DNA of 64,000 bases from Giesbergeria sp. (lineage in GTDB: Bacteria; Pseudomonadota; Gammaproteobacteria; Burkholderiales; Burkholderiaceae_C): positions 1 to 64,000 of the forward strand of contig JAKLLE010000001.1 in the NCBI GenBank assembly GCA_023150295.1, written 5' to 3'. Positions 56,614 to 64,000 of this stretch are shown one piece after another. The translations under genes and the position numbers were made by a program. Positions within the stretch are counted from its first letter, which is position 1. Every line of letters starts with the position of its first letter. The notes beneath the pieces were generated by a model. It worked only from the letters and a program-made list of their open reading frames with translations, had not been told where the DNA came from and searched no databases.

Positions 56614-58824
56614 ATGACCACAACAAAAAAAGCCGATAGTGCTACGGAAGCTGCTTTGATCCCCTCTGCCCAGATCCAGGGTTTGCCGCATGTGTTGGAC
56701 GCTGTGGGGCACGTTGCGACCGCTCCTGCGGCAGCGGCGCTTTCCCCTGCAGCAGCCCGCGCATCGGCGGCGCAGTTGCGTTTGCTGGACCGAGACCACA
56801 GCATCCTGGCATTCAACGAACGGGTGTTCCATTGGGTGGGCCGCAAGGATGTGCCTTTGCTGGAACGCCTGCGCTATCTGTGCATCGTTTCCTCGAACCT
56901 AGACGAGTTCTTTGAGGTGCGTGCCGAGCCGCACATCACCGCAGCCCGTACCGGTGAAACCAAAGGCGAGCACACCGTTGCGACCTTTGAAGCGCTATCG
57001 GCCAAGGCGCACGACCTGGTGGAACGCCAGTACGCCTTGTACAACGATGCGCTGATGCCTGCGTTGGCACGTGAAGGGGTGCGCGTCGTCTCGCACGGTG
57101 AGCGCAACGCTGCCCAGCGTCGCTGGGTGCATGAGTATTTTGTGCGCGAGGTGCGCCCTCTGCTGGTACCCATCAGCCTGGACCCGGCGCACCCGTTCCC
57201 CCAGGTGGCGAACAAATCGCTGAACTTCATCGTGCGCCTCAAGGGCAGCGACGCGTTTGGGCGTGAGAACGAGATCGCCATTGTTCGCGTCCCACGCCTG
57301 TTGCCGCGCTTCACGCGCATGCCTGCCAAGGTAGCCCCCAAGGGCATGCAGTTTGTCAGCGTCTCCAGCGTGGTGCGCGCGCACCTGACGGATTTGTTCC
57401 CCGGCCGCGAGGTGGTGGAGTTCGCGCAGTTTCGGGTCACGCGGCATTCCGACTTGGCGGTGGATGAGGAAGATGTGCGCAACCTTCGCACGGTGCTGCG
57501 CCAGGGCTTGCAACACCGCAACTTCGGCACTGCAGTGCGGCTGGAGGTTTCTGCGGGGAGTTCCGAGTACCTGGCCGATTTTCTGCTGCGCCAGTTCGAC
57601 CTGCCGCGCGCCGCGCTCTATCGCGTGCAAGGCCCTGTGAACCTGGTGCGGTTTTCGCAGCTCATTGATCTGGTCGCCAATCCTGCCTGGATGTTTGCCC
57701 CATGGCGCCCCACCTGGCCCCATCAAATCCAACCGAGTGCGTCGATTCTGGAACAGCTCAAGCAAGGGGATGTGCTGTTGCATCAGCCCTTCGAGAGTTT
57801 TGATGGCGTACTGGCCTTCTTGCGAGAGGCAGTGCACGATCCGCAGGTGGTCGCTATCAAGCAGACCATTTACCGCACTGGGTCGGACCCGCAAATGCTG
57901 GACTTGCTGCGCGAAGCTGTGCGCCGTGGCAAGGAAGTGATGGCCGTGGTGGAGTTGAAAGCCCGGTTTGACGAGGAGGCCAACATCAACTGGGCCGAGG
58001 CCCTTGAGTCTGTGGGGGCGCAGGTCGTGTACGGTGTGGTGGGGCTCAAGACGCACGCCAAGATGCTGCTGGTCACCCGCCGTGAAGGGCGACAGATGGT
58101 GCGCTACGGCCACCTGGGCACCGGCAACTACAACCCCAGCACGGCACGCTTGTACACGGACCTGAGCTTTCTCACGGCCGACCGCGACATCACGGCCGAC
58201 ATGGACAATGTGTTCAACCACCTGGCCAGCCAAAATCGCCTGCCGCGCATGCGGCGCCTGTTGGTGGCACCGTTTCACCTGCACCGTCGCATGCTGGAAA
58301 AGATCGACCAGGTGGGGCTGGCGGCAGCACGCGGAGAGGGCGGGCGCATCGTCGCCAAGATGAATGCCCTGACAGACGAGGCCCTGGTGCGTGCCCTGGT
58401 GCTGGCCGGCCAGCGTGGTGCGCGCATCGATCTCATTGTGCGCGGCGCTTGTATCCTGCCGCCGCAACTGGCCGGGGTGACAGAGAACATCCGTGTGCGA
58501 TCCATCATCGGGCGGTTTCTGGAGCATTCACGGGTTTTTTACTTCCGCTGTGGCAAGGAAGAAGAGCTGTACTGCTCCAGTGCCGACTGGATGAACCGCA
58601 ACATGATGCGTCGGGTGGAATTGGCCTGGCCTGTGACCGACCCCAAGCTGCGTCAGCGCATCATCGACGAATGCTTGGTGGCCTACCTGCGTGACAGCCG
58701 TGATGCCTGGGAGTTGCAACCCGACGGCAGCTACCGTATGGCGGGCAATGTGCTCAAAGGCATGGGAGCGCAGGCAGCGCTGACCAGTCGCTACGCGCCA
58801 GCGCCCGCGCCGCGCAACGCTTGA
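56614..58824 (+). CDS. ppk: polyphosphate kinase 1
   Basis: 736 residues from the ATG at 56614; an in-frame codon 18 bases upstream is less likely. PPK1 makes polyphosphate from ATP. Conserved blocks: LLDRDHSILAFNERVFHWV, IVSSNLDEFFEVR, QTIYRTGSDP and the phosphohistidine His481 in GLKTHAKMLLVTRREG; a second active-site histidine is later in LEHSRVFYF. A Pho box lies upstream. The stop abuts sixA. Confidence 0.96.
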   Translation: MTTTKKADSATEAALIPSAQIQGLPHVLDAVGHVATAPAAAALSPAAARASAAQLRLLDRDHSILAFNERVFHWVGRKDVPLLERLRYLCIVSSNLDEFFEVRAEPHITAARTGETKGEHTVATFEALSAKAHDLVERQYALYNDALMPALAREGVRVVSHGERNAAQRRWVHEYFVREVRPLLVPISLDPAHPFPQVANKSLNFIVRLKGSDAFGRENEIAIVRVPRLLPRFTRMPAKVAPKGMQFVSVSSVVRAHLTDLFPGREVVEFAQFRVTRHSDLAVDEEDVRNLRTVLRQGLQHRNFGTAVRLEVSAGSSEYLADFLLRQFDLPRAALYRVQGPVNLVRFSQLIDLVANPAWMFAPWRPTWPHQIQPSASILEQLKQGDVLLHQPFESFDGVLAFLREAVHDPQVVAIKQTIYRTGSDPQMLDLLREAVRRGKEVMAVVELKARFDEEANINWAEALESVGAQVVYGVVGLKTHAKMLLVTRREGRQMVRYGHLGTGNYNPSTARLYTDLSFLTADRDITADMDNVFNHLASQNRLPRMRRLLVAPFHLHRRMLEKIDQVGLAAARGEGGRIVAKMNALTDEALVRALVLAGQRGARIDLIVRGACILPPQLAGVTENIRVRSIIGRFLEHSRVFYFRCGKEEELYCSSADWMNRNMMRRVELAWPVTDPKLRQRIIDECLVAYLRDSRDAWELQPDGSYRMAGNVLKGMGAQAALTSRYAPAPAPRNA

Positions 58825-58838
58825 TGGACGAGGGTGGT

Positions 58839-59300
58839 ATGGATCTGATCCTGTGGCGACACGCCGAAGCCGAAGAGGGGGGTGTGGGCATGGACGACCT
58901 GCAGCGTGCCCTGACACCTCGGGGCGAAAAACAGGCCGTGCGCATGGCAGCCTGGCTGGACCGTCAATTGCCCGAAGGCCTGCGCGTGCTCTGCAGCCCG
59001 GCGCGGCGTACCGAGCAGACGGCCCAGGCCCTGGGCCGCAAATACAAGCTGCGCGCTGAATTGCTGCCCAATGGCACTGCGCAGGATTTGCTGGATCTGG
59101 TCCAGTGGCCCCAAGGCAAGGGGGCCATTCTGGTGGTGGGCCACCAGCCTGCGCTGGGTCAGGTTGTGGCCCGCGTGCTGGGCATGTCGGTGGGGGAGTG
59201 CGCGGTGCGCAAGGGCTCGGTCTGGTGGTTGCGCCAGCGTGAGCGTGCAGGGCAGACTGAAACCGTGCTGCTCAGCGTGCAGTCCCCCGAGTTTCTCTGA
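58839..59300 (+). CDS. sixA: phosphohistidine phosphatase SixA
   Basis: 153 residues from the ATG at 58839, which has GAGGGTGG just before it; an earlier ATG at 58824 overlaps the ppk stop. The histidine-phosphatase catalytic RHAEA (residues 7-11) and the second histidine in VVGHQPALG are present, as is the CSPARRTEQTA loop. SixA removes phosphate from phosphohistidine proteins such as ArcB and PTSNtr. Placed directly after ppk, in the polyphosphate cluster. Confidence 0.93.
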   Translation: MDLILWRHAEAEEGGVGMDDLQRALTPRGEKQAVRMAAWLDRQLPEGLRVLCSPARRTEQTAQALGRKYKLRAELLPNGTAQDLLDLVQWPQGKGAILVVGHQPALGQVVARVLGMSVGECAVRKGSVWWLRQRERAGQTETVLLSVQSPEFL

Positions 59301-59324
59301 GCTTCCGACCCCTGAAGGGGTGGA
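59301..59324. terminator. small hairpin between convergent sixA and RHH gene
   Basis: ACCCCT-GA-AGGGGT is a perfect 6-bp inverted repeat between the converging 3' ends. It has no T run, so termination is doubtful. Confidence 0.3.
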
Positions 59325-59813
59325 TCACTTGTCGGATTTGGGCCTGCCGGTCTTGATGGTGGGAACGGCCTCCAAGGCCGCATGCAATGCGTTGGGGGAC
59401 AAGGCCAGCAGTGCCATCAGCCCAGCGCGCAGCAACTCGCTCTTTTTGGCGGGCCGACCCAGCGCCACACTGCGCTCCTTCAGCGTGTCGATGCCGGCGT
59501 ATTCATCCTTGGGGATGGTGAAACTGTCGCGCACCAGCTTGGGCTTCTTCGACTTGGCTTCTGCCTTGGTGGGCTTTGCGGCCACAGGTTTGGCGGCTGC
59601 AGGCTTTGCCACGATGGCTTTGGAGGCGGTGCGCTTGGTGGCGGGGGGCTTGGCAGCGGGTTTCTTGGCGGCTGGTGCCTTGGGTGTCGCGACCTTGCTC
59701 ACGGCTGGCTTGGGAGCCGCCTTGCGTGCAGGTGCCTTGGCGCTGGGCGCTGGGGTTGCGGCCGCCTTGGGTGTGCTTGCTTCTGTGGTGGGGGTGCTGG
59801 GGGTGTTGTTCAT
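59325..59813 (-). CDS. histone H1-like Lys/Ala/Pro-rich protein with a ribbon-helix-helix-type C-terminus
   Basis: 162 residues from the ATG at 59813 with AAGGA upstream. Residues about 1-95 are a low-complexity tail of Ala, Lys and Pro (for example APARKAAPKPAVSK), like bacterial H1-type and AlgP tails that bind DNA non-specifically. Residues about 96-140 (LVRDSFTIPKDEYAGIDTL then KKSELLRAGLMALLAL) have the strand-helix-helix pattern of ribbon-helix-helix DNA-binding domains. The combination suggests a nucleoid-associated regulator. The palindrome at 59840 may be its operator. Function is inferred. Confidence 0.72.
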   Translation of the reverse strand: MNNTPSTPTTEASTPKAAATPAPSAKAPARKAAPKPAVSKVATPKAPAAKKPAAKPPATKRTASKAIVAKPAAAKPVAAKPTKAEAKSKKPKLVRDSFTIPKDEYAGIDTLKERSVALGRPAKKSELLRAGLMALLALSPNALHAALEAVPTIKTGRPKSDK

Positions 59814-59839
59814 CAATGGTCCTTTGAACGATATAAATA

Positions 59840-59856
59840 GTATAAATCGTTTATAC
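59840..59856. promoter_or_regulatory. palindromic operator candidate upstream of the RHH/H1-like gene
   Basis: GTATAAA-TCG-TTTATAC is a perfect 17-bp palindrome, overlapping a second inverted repeat AACGAT/ATCGTT (59827-59851). It lies 27-43 bp before the start codon and 3 bp after the ppx stop. On minus TATACT could be a -10, so a bound protein would block it. Confidence 0.55.
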
Positions 59857-59859
59857 CGT

Positions 59860-61338
59860 TCATGGCAGCTGTACGTCCAGTTCCCAGCCTGTGCGCTGCC
59901 AGGCTTCTATTTCTTCGCGCAACAGGTACGCCGATTGGGGGTAGCTTGCCGCCCAGCCGGTGCGCGCACGCAGGGAGAAGCGGCTGCCATCCAGGCCCAG
60001 GGTCAGTCCGTGCAGATCGGGGTCGCGCCGTGCGTGACACAGAATCACGGCCAGCCGCAGGCACAGCAGTTGCACGGCAAACAAGGTGTCGCCCAGGTCG
60101 GCCTCGATCTTGCGCACTTTGCCCCTGTGGCCCAACACCAGTGCACCCAGGCGGTGCAGTTCGTGCTGGGCAAAGCCAGCCACATCGGTGTTGTCCAGGA
60201 TGTAGGCGCCATGGCGGTGGTAGTCGCTGTGCGAGATGCGGCAGCCAATCTCATGCAACTGCGCTGCCCAGCCGAGTTTGCGCGCCCCTGTGCCCTCGTG
60301 GTCTGGCAAGGCTTGTGCAAACAGTTGCTCGGCCACGGTCGCCACACGGTGTGCCTGGTCGCGATCCACGGCAAAGCTCTGCACCAGGCCTTGCACCGTC
60401 GAGGTCCGCAGGTCGGTCTCGGGCAGCTCGCGGTCCAGCATGTCGTACAGGGCGCCTTGGCGCAGTGCACCCTGGGCCACTTGCATGCTGCGGATCCCGA
60501 GCAGGTCAAACAAGGCCCGCAGGATGGACAGGCCGCCGCCGATGACGGCCCTGCGGTCGTCCTTGAGTCCTTCCAGCCGTACCTTGTCAGCGCTTTGGGC
60601 GCGCAGCAGGCGTTCGCGCAGCCAGTCCAGTCCCTCGAGCGTCAGCTCGCCGGGGCTGAAGCCAGCGGCGGTCAGCATGTCGCCGACCGCGCCAATGGTG
60701 CCCGAGGAGCCATAGGCCACATCCCAGGTGTCGGGGCGGTAGGTGCTCAGGGCTTCATCGAGCACGGCCTTGGCGGCGATTTCCGCGGTGGCAAAGGCCT
60801 GTTGTGTGAACTGCCCCTGTGGAAAGTAACGGCTGGACCAGGCCACACTGCCCACGCGAAACGAGGCCACCGCCTCGGGCCGAAAGCGCTGGCCCAGGAT
60901 CAGTTCGGTGGAGCGGCCGCCAATGTCCACGACCAAGCGCTTCTCGTCGGACTGGGGCAGCAGGCGGGCCACGCCTTGGTAGATCAGGCGCGCTTCCTCA
61001 GGGCCGGATATCACATCGATGGGGTGGCCCAGCAGCTCACTGCCCCGGTGCAGGAAAACATCGCGGTTGCGCGCTTCGCGCAGCGTCTGGGTGGCCACCG
61101 CACGCACCCGAGCGCGGGGGAAATCGGCGAGCCGCTCGGCAAAACGTGCCAGGCAGTCCCAGCCACGCTGCATGGCTTCGAGGCTGAGGTTGTGCTCACG
61201 GTCCAGGCCGTTGCCCTGGCGCACGGTCTCCTTGAGGTAGTCCACGCGCTGGATGCGTCCATGCTCGTAGAGCCCGATTTCCAGGCGAAAGCTGTTCGAC
61301 CCCAGGTCGACAGCGGCAAGAAGGGTTCCGTTTTGCAT
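59860..61338 (-). CDS. ppx: exopolyphosphatase (Ppx/GppA family)
   Basis: 492 residues from the ATG at 61338; the longer frame has no family features. Ppx releases phosphate from polyphosphate chain ends. The ASKHA fold nucleotide-binding motifs AAVDLGSNSFRLEIG and VVDIGGRSTELILG are intact, plus a HD-like C-terminal domain. The GppA subfamily hydrolyses pppGpp; the N-terminal sequence fits Ppx and the ppk neighbourhood favours it, though GppA cannot be ruled out. It is divergent from the lipoprotein gene. Confidence 0.9.
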   Translation of the reverse strand: MQNGTLLAAVDLGSNSFRLEIGLYEHGRIQRVDYLKETVRQGNGLDREHNLSLEAMQRGWDCLARFAERLADFPRARVRAVATQTLREARNRDVFLHRGSELLGHPIDVISGPEEARLIYQGVARLLPQSDEKRLVVDIGGRSTELILGQRFRPEAVASFRVGSVAWSSRYFPQGQFTQQAFATAEIAAKAVLDEALSTYRPDTWDVAYGSSGTIGAVGDMLTAAGFSPGELTLEGLDWLRERLLRAQSADKVRLEGLKDDRRAVIGGGLSILRALFDLLGIRSMQVAQGALRQGALYDMLDRELPETDLRTSTVQGLVQSFAVDRDQAHRVATVAEQLFAQALPDHEGTGARKLGWAAQLHEIGCRISHSDYHRHGAYILDNTDVAGFAQHELHRLGALVLGHRGKVRKIEADLGDTLFAVQLLCLRLAVILCHARRDPDLHGLTLGLDGSRFSLRARTGWAASYPQSAYLLREEIEAWQRTGWELDVQLP

Positions 61339-61461
61339 TGTTGGAATGAAAAGGTGGTGCGCCAGGGGCCGCCATGGCGAGCTTGTGGGGTTCGAGTGTG
61401 CCGGTGGTTTTTGACAACCTCGTGATTGTTGCGTCACGGATGTCAAAGCAACGGCATCAAG

Positions 61462-61501
61462 CAGTCAAAAAACCATCACGAACAGTTCACGATACCGTCA
61501 C
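61462..61501 (+). promoter_or_regulatory. array of Pho-box half-sites upstream of the MliC-like lipoprotein gene
   Basis: Four heptamers in 11-bp register: CAGTCAA (61462), CCATCAC (61473), AGTTCAC (61484), CCGTCAC (61495). Two weaker ones upstream, ACGGCAT (61451) and ATGTCAA (61440), keep the same register. CAATAG (61511-61516), 9 bp after the last, could be the -10. The array is much longer than a usual Pho box. Confidence 0.65.
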
Positions 61502-61550
61502 AGACGCTTGCAATAGTGCCAGGGTTTCCTTTCAAACCTCTGGAGTGATC

Positions 61551-61862
61551 ATGAAATCTGTGCTTTCCCTTCTTGCCCTGGCCGGTGTGGCCGTGATGTC
61601 GGGCTGCGCTTCCAGCCCCTCCGTGTCTGCGGGCATGCAGGCAGGCAAGTTTGTGTCGTACGAGTGCGAAGGCGGCAAGCGCCTCCAGGCGCGCCTTGCC
61701 GCGGACGGCAGCACCGTGCGCATCCGCCACGAAGGGGGCTACGAACTGGATCGCAAGGGCAATGGTGTGTACGAGGGCGAGGGCTGGCGCCTGGAGACCC
61801 AGGGCAAGGTGGAACTGCACCACCACGGCAAGCCTGTGGCGCGCGCTTGCCGTGCTGTCTGA
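61551..61862 (+). CDS. MliC-like lysozyme-inhibitor lipoprotein
   Basis: 103 residues from the ATG at 61551. Signal peptide with the lipobox VMSGC (Cys19), so an outer membrane lipoprotein. The short domain FVSYECEGGKRLQARL, RIRHEGGYEL and VARACRAV, with two cysteines at the ends, resembles the MliC/PliC fold, whose members inhibit C-type lysozymes. The upstream Pho-box array places it in the phosphate-starvation regulon, an unusual partner. The lysozyme-inhibitor role is a family inference. Confidence 0.72.
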   Translation: MKSVLSLLALAGVAVMSGCASSPSVSAGMQAGKFVSYECEGGKRLQARLAADGSTVRIRHEGGYELDRKGNGVYEGEGWRLETQGKVELHHHGKPVARACRAV

Positions 61863-61867
61863 GCGAC

Positions 61868-61896
61868 TTGTCATCAATCAGTCACACAAAGCTCAT
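61868..61896 (+). promoter_or_regulatory. Pho boxes upstream of pstS
   Basis: TTGTCAT (61868), CAGTCAC (61879) and AGCTCAT (61890) in 11-bp register with 4-bp gaps, close to CTGTCAT N4 CTGTCAT. They lie 40-68 bp before pstS, the standard location. CAATCC about 10 bp further on could be the -10. Confidence 0.75.
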
Positions 61897-61935
61897 AAAT
61901 TCATCGCAATCCTTTCATTTTTACGAAAGTAACCC

Positions 61936-62928
61936 ATGCAAACCAACCCCATCAAGTCGCTGATCGCTGTGTCCACCCTGGCATTTCTGGGAACCCCAGC
62001 GCTTGCGCAGGTCGTCAAGGTCGATGGTTCGAGCACCGTCTATCCGGTGACCGAAGCCGTGGCCGAAGAATTCCAGAAGGCCAACAAGGGCATGAAGGTC
62101 ACGGTCGGTGTGTCTGGCACCGGTGGCGGCTTCAAGAAGTTCTGCCGTGGCGAGACCGACATCTCCAACGCTTCGCGCCCGATCGCGGCCAAGGAGATGG
62201 AAGCGTGCCGCGCTGCAGGCGTGGAGTATTTTGAAGTGCCGGTGGCCTTCGACGCGTTGACCGTGGTGATCAACCCCAAGAATGCCTGGCTCAAGCAAGC
62301 CACCGTGGCCGAGTTGAAGAAGCTGTGGGAGCCCGAAGCCCAGGGCAAGGTCACGCACTGGAACCAGGTCAACCCTGCCTGGCCCAACCAGCCCATCAAG
62401 CTGTTTGGTGCAGGTGCCGACTCGGGCACGTTCGACTACTTCACCGAAGCCATTGTGGGCAAGTCCAAGTCCAGCCGTGGTGACTTCACCGCTTCTGAAG
62501 ACGACAACGTGCTGGTGCAGGGTGTGGCTGGCGATGTCAATGCCATCGGCTACTTCGGCTACGCCTACTACGCCGAGAACACTGCCAAGCTCAAGGCGCT
62601 GCCCATCGTCGAGAAGGAAGGCAAGCCTGCCGTGGCCCCGAGCGAGAAGACCGTTCTGGATGGCTCCTACCAGCCGCTGTCGCGTCCCATCTTCATTTAT
62701 GTGAACGCCAAGTCGCTTTCCAAGCCCGAGGTGAAGAAGTTTGTGGACTTCTTCATGACCGAGGGCGGCAAGATGGCTTCCGAAGTGAAGTACGTGCCGC
62801 TGCCCGCCGAGGCCTACAAGATGGCCCAGGACCACATCAACAAGGGCAAGAAGGGCACCGTGTTTGGTGGCAAGAACGAAGTCGGCATCACCATCAAGGA
62901 ACTGCTGGCCCGCGAAGCCAAGATGTAA
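61936..62928 (+). CDS. pstS: phosphate ABC transporter, periplasmic binding protein PstS
   Basis: 330 residues. Signal peptide cut near ALA/QVVKVDG. The phosphate-binding loops VKVDGSSTVYPVTEAVAEEF, VSGTGGGFKKFCRGETDISNASRP and GADSGTFDYF are clear. PstS captures inorganic phosphate in the periplasm for PstCAB. Preceded by Pho boxes and followed by a hairpin that should keep PstS levels above those of PstC. Confidence 0.97.
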   Translation: MQTNPIKSLIAVSTLAFLGTPALAQVVKVDGSSTVYPVTEAVAEEFQKANKGMKVTVGVSGTGGGFKKFCRGETDISNASRPIAAKEMEACRAAGVEYFEVPVAFDALTVVINPKNAWLKQATVAELKKLWEPEAQGKVTHWNQVNPAWPNQPIKLFGAGADSGTFDYFTEAIVGKSKSSRGDFTASEDDNVLVQGVAGDVNAIGYFGYAYYAENTAKLKALPIVEKEGKPAVAPSEKTVLDGSYQPLSRPIFIYVNAKSLSKPEVKKFVDFFMTEGGKMASEVKYVPLPAEAYKMAQDHINKGKKGTVFGGKNEVGITIKELLAREAKM

Positions 62929-62944
62929 TGGCCTGAGCCATGGC

Positions 62945-62982
62945 GCCCTGCACACCTGTCCGTTGGGTGGGGCAGGGCTTTT
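62945..62982 (+). terminator. attenuating hairpin between pstS and pstC
   Basis: GCCCTGC (62945-62951) pairs with GCAGGGC (62972-62978), followed by TTTTC. The loop is 20 nt. It likely gives partial termination, explaining high PstS to low PstC expression. Confidence 0.62.
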
Positions 62983-63047
62983 CACGCAAACCGGTATGTC
63001 TGCTGATTCCTACAATGACCGCGACCTCCACAACCCCGGATCGAACC

Positions 63048-63983
63048 ATGTCGAATCCACCACTCACGGGTGATGCCAGGCTGGCGCAGTTGGCGCGATC
63101 CAAAGTCGCGCGCAAGCGCAAGGACCGCTTCGTCGAGAGCATTCTTTTGCTTGCGGCCTGTGTGTCGGTCTTCACCACCCTGGCCATCGTCTATATCCTG
63201 ATCAAGGAGTCGTTGGTGTTCTTCTCGCAGGTGCCACTGTGGGATTTCCTCACGGACACGCAGTGGACACCGTTGTTCGATGACGCGCATTTCGGCATCT
63301 CGGTGCTGTTGGCTGGCACCCTTTCCAGCTCATTCGTGGCGCTGCTGATCGCGGTACCGTTGGGCACGATCATCGCGATCTATCTGTCGGAGTTTGCCGG
63401 GCACAAGACGCGTGAAGTGCTCAAGCCCATGCTGGAATTGCTGTCGGGCATTCCGACCATCATCTACGGCTTCTTTGCGCTGCTGGTGGTCACACCCTTG
63501 CTGCAAAAGCTCATGCCAGGGCTGCCCACGTTCAACATCCTCTCCGCCGGATTGGTGATGGGCATCATGATCATTCCGTACGTGTCTTCGCTGTCGGAAG
63601 ACGCCATGCGGGCCGTTCCCATGAGCCTGCGCGAAGGCGCCTACGCCCTGGGTTCCACGCGCTTTCAGACCGCCACGCGGGTGGTGGTGCCTGCGGCACT
63701 GTCGGGCATTGCATCGGCCTACATCCTGGGTGTTTCGCGTGCTGTAGGCGAGACCATGATTCTTGCGGTGGCCGCCGGCATGCAGCCCAACCTGACGCTC
63801 AACCCGATGGAGTCTGCCGCCACGATCACCTCGTTCATCGTGCAGGTGGCCCTTGGTGACCTGCCGCACGGCAGCGTCGGCTACCAGACCATTTTTGCTG
63901 CAGGCCTCACGCTGATGCTGCTGACCCTGTCTTTCAACCTGCTCGGCTACTGGCTGCGCCGCAAGTTCCGTGAGGCCTATTGA
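63048..63983 (+). CDS. pstC: phosphate ABC transporter permease PstC
   Basis: 311 residues from the ATG at 63048; an in-frame ATG at 63015 is possible. Six hydrophobic segments (the first about 25-47), with the EAA-type loop LREGAYALGSTRFQTATRVVVPAALSG split here as LREGAYALG and TATRVVVPAAL, and SRAVGETMIL. It pairs with PstA to form the inner membrane channel driven by PstB. The stop overlaps the pstA start (TGATG). Confidence 0.95.
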   Translation: MSNPPLTGDARLAQLARSKVARKRKDRFVESILLLAACVSVFTTLAIVYILIKESLVFFSQVPLWDFLTDTQWTPLFDDAHFGISVLLAGTLSSSFVALLIAVPLGTIIAIYLSEFAGHKTREVLKPMLELLSGIPTIIYGFFALLVVTPLLQKLMPGLPTFNILSAGLVMGIMIIPYVSSLSEDAMRAVPMSLREGAYALGSTRFQTATRVVVPAALSGIASAYILGVSRAVGETMILAVAAGMQPNLTLNPMESAATITSFIVQVALGDLPHGSVGYQTIFAAGLTLMLLTLSFNLLGYWLRRKFREAY

Positions 63984-64000
63984 TGAACTCTCCAACCGTT
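63983..64000 (+). CDS. pstA: start of phosphate permease PstA (cut by the window edge)
   Basis: The ATG at 63983 shares its first base with the pstC stop (TGATG) and opens MNSPTV before the window ends. The assignment to pstA rests only on conserved gene order and the overlap. Confidence 0.6.

Noticed and set aside
57838-57860. GCTATCAAGCAG in ppk as another repeat copy
   Set aside because: Only a short stretch matches and it encodes a conserved PPK motif, so no repeat is needed to explain it.

Overview
The window is high-GC bacterial chromosome, densely packed and almost wholly housekeeping. Gene content and order (glyA-nrdR; rpsB-tsf-pyrH-frr-uppS-cdsA-dxr-rseP-bamA-ompH-lpxD-fabZ-lpxA-lpxB-rnhB; carA-x-carB-greA; rlmE-ftsH-folP-glmM; ppk/ppx/pst) and the protein sequences point to a betaproteobacterium of the Comamonadaceae, probably Acidovorax-like. 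I see no phage, integrase, transposase or CRISPR array. The species is inferred, not proven.

Layout. 1-3.0 kb: glyA-nrdR and a lytic transglycosylase on the minus strand. 3.0-3.7 kb: a gene-free stretch with a transglycosylase promoter and a candidate structured RNA ending in a strong terminator. 3.7-10.3 kb: two large proteins (DUF748/AsmA-like and DUF349). 10.4-13.0 kb: two identical tRNA-Leu(CAG) genes back-to-back with rnr. 13.1-17.4 kb: nnr, a DadA-like oxidase and an amidase on the minus strand. 17.4-32.5 kb: one long plus-strand run linking translation (rpsB, tsf, frr), UMP kinase, isoprenoid and phospholipid synthesis, the Bam machinery and lipid A synthesis. 32.5-39.9 kb: a GST-like protein, then carA, an unidentified small gene, carB, greA and a small membrane protein. 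39.9-46.2 kb: a glycosyltransferase, yhbY, rlmE, ftsH (heat-shock-type promoter), folP, glmM. 46.2-51.2 kb: a DMT exporter, then a PadR repressor divergent from a 2,4-dienoyl-CoA reductase fusion and an ECH1-type dienoyl-CoA isomerase. 51.3-55.5 kb: argP/lysE, a Crp-type regulator, and an isolated soxC-soxD pair. 55.5-64 kb: a phosphate-starvation island: OlsB-like acyltransferase, ppk, sixA, an RHH/H1-like protein, ppx, an MliC-like lipoprotein, pstS, pstC and the start of pstA.

Regulation visible in the sequence. Pho-box-like direct repeats with 11-bp period lie before the OlsB-like gene, ppk, the lipoprotein and pstS. Two PadR-type palindromes 42 bp apart cover a divergent promoter. Several genes have a -10-like hexamer 6-10 nt before the start codon, suggesting leaderless or nearly leaderless mRNAs.

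Most unusual signal: a dispersed two-hairpin repeat of about 55 bp occurs between genes and inside genes. Four intragenic copies (dxr, lpxB, the SpoU-type methyltransferase gene and a DUF4149 gene) have the same orientation and reading phase and encode a similar peptide with an Ala-Gln pair. In dxr and lpxB there is little or no length change against the Escherichia coli proteins as I recall them. It looks like in-frame sequence replacement, or a DNA site selected inside genes, rather than simple insertion.
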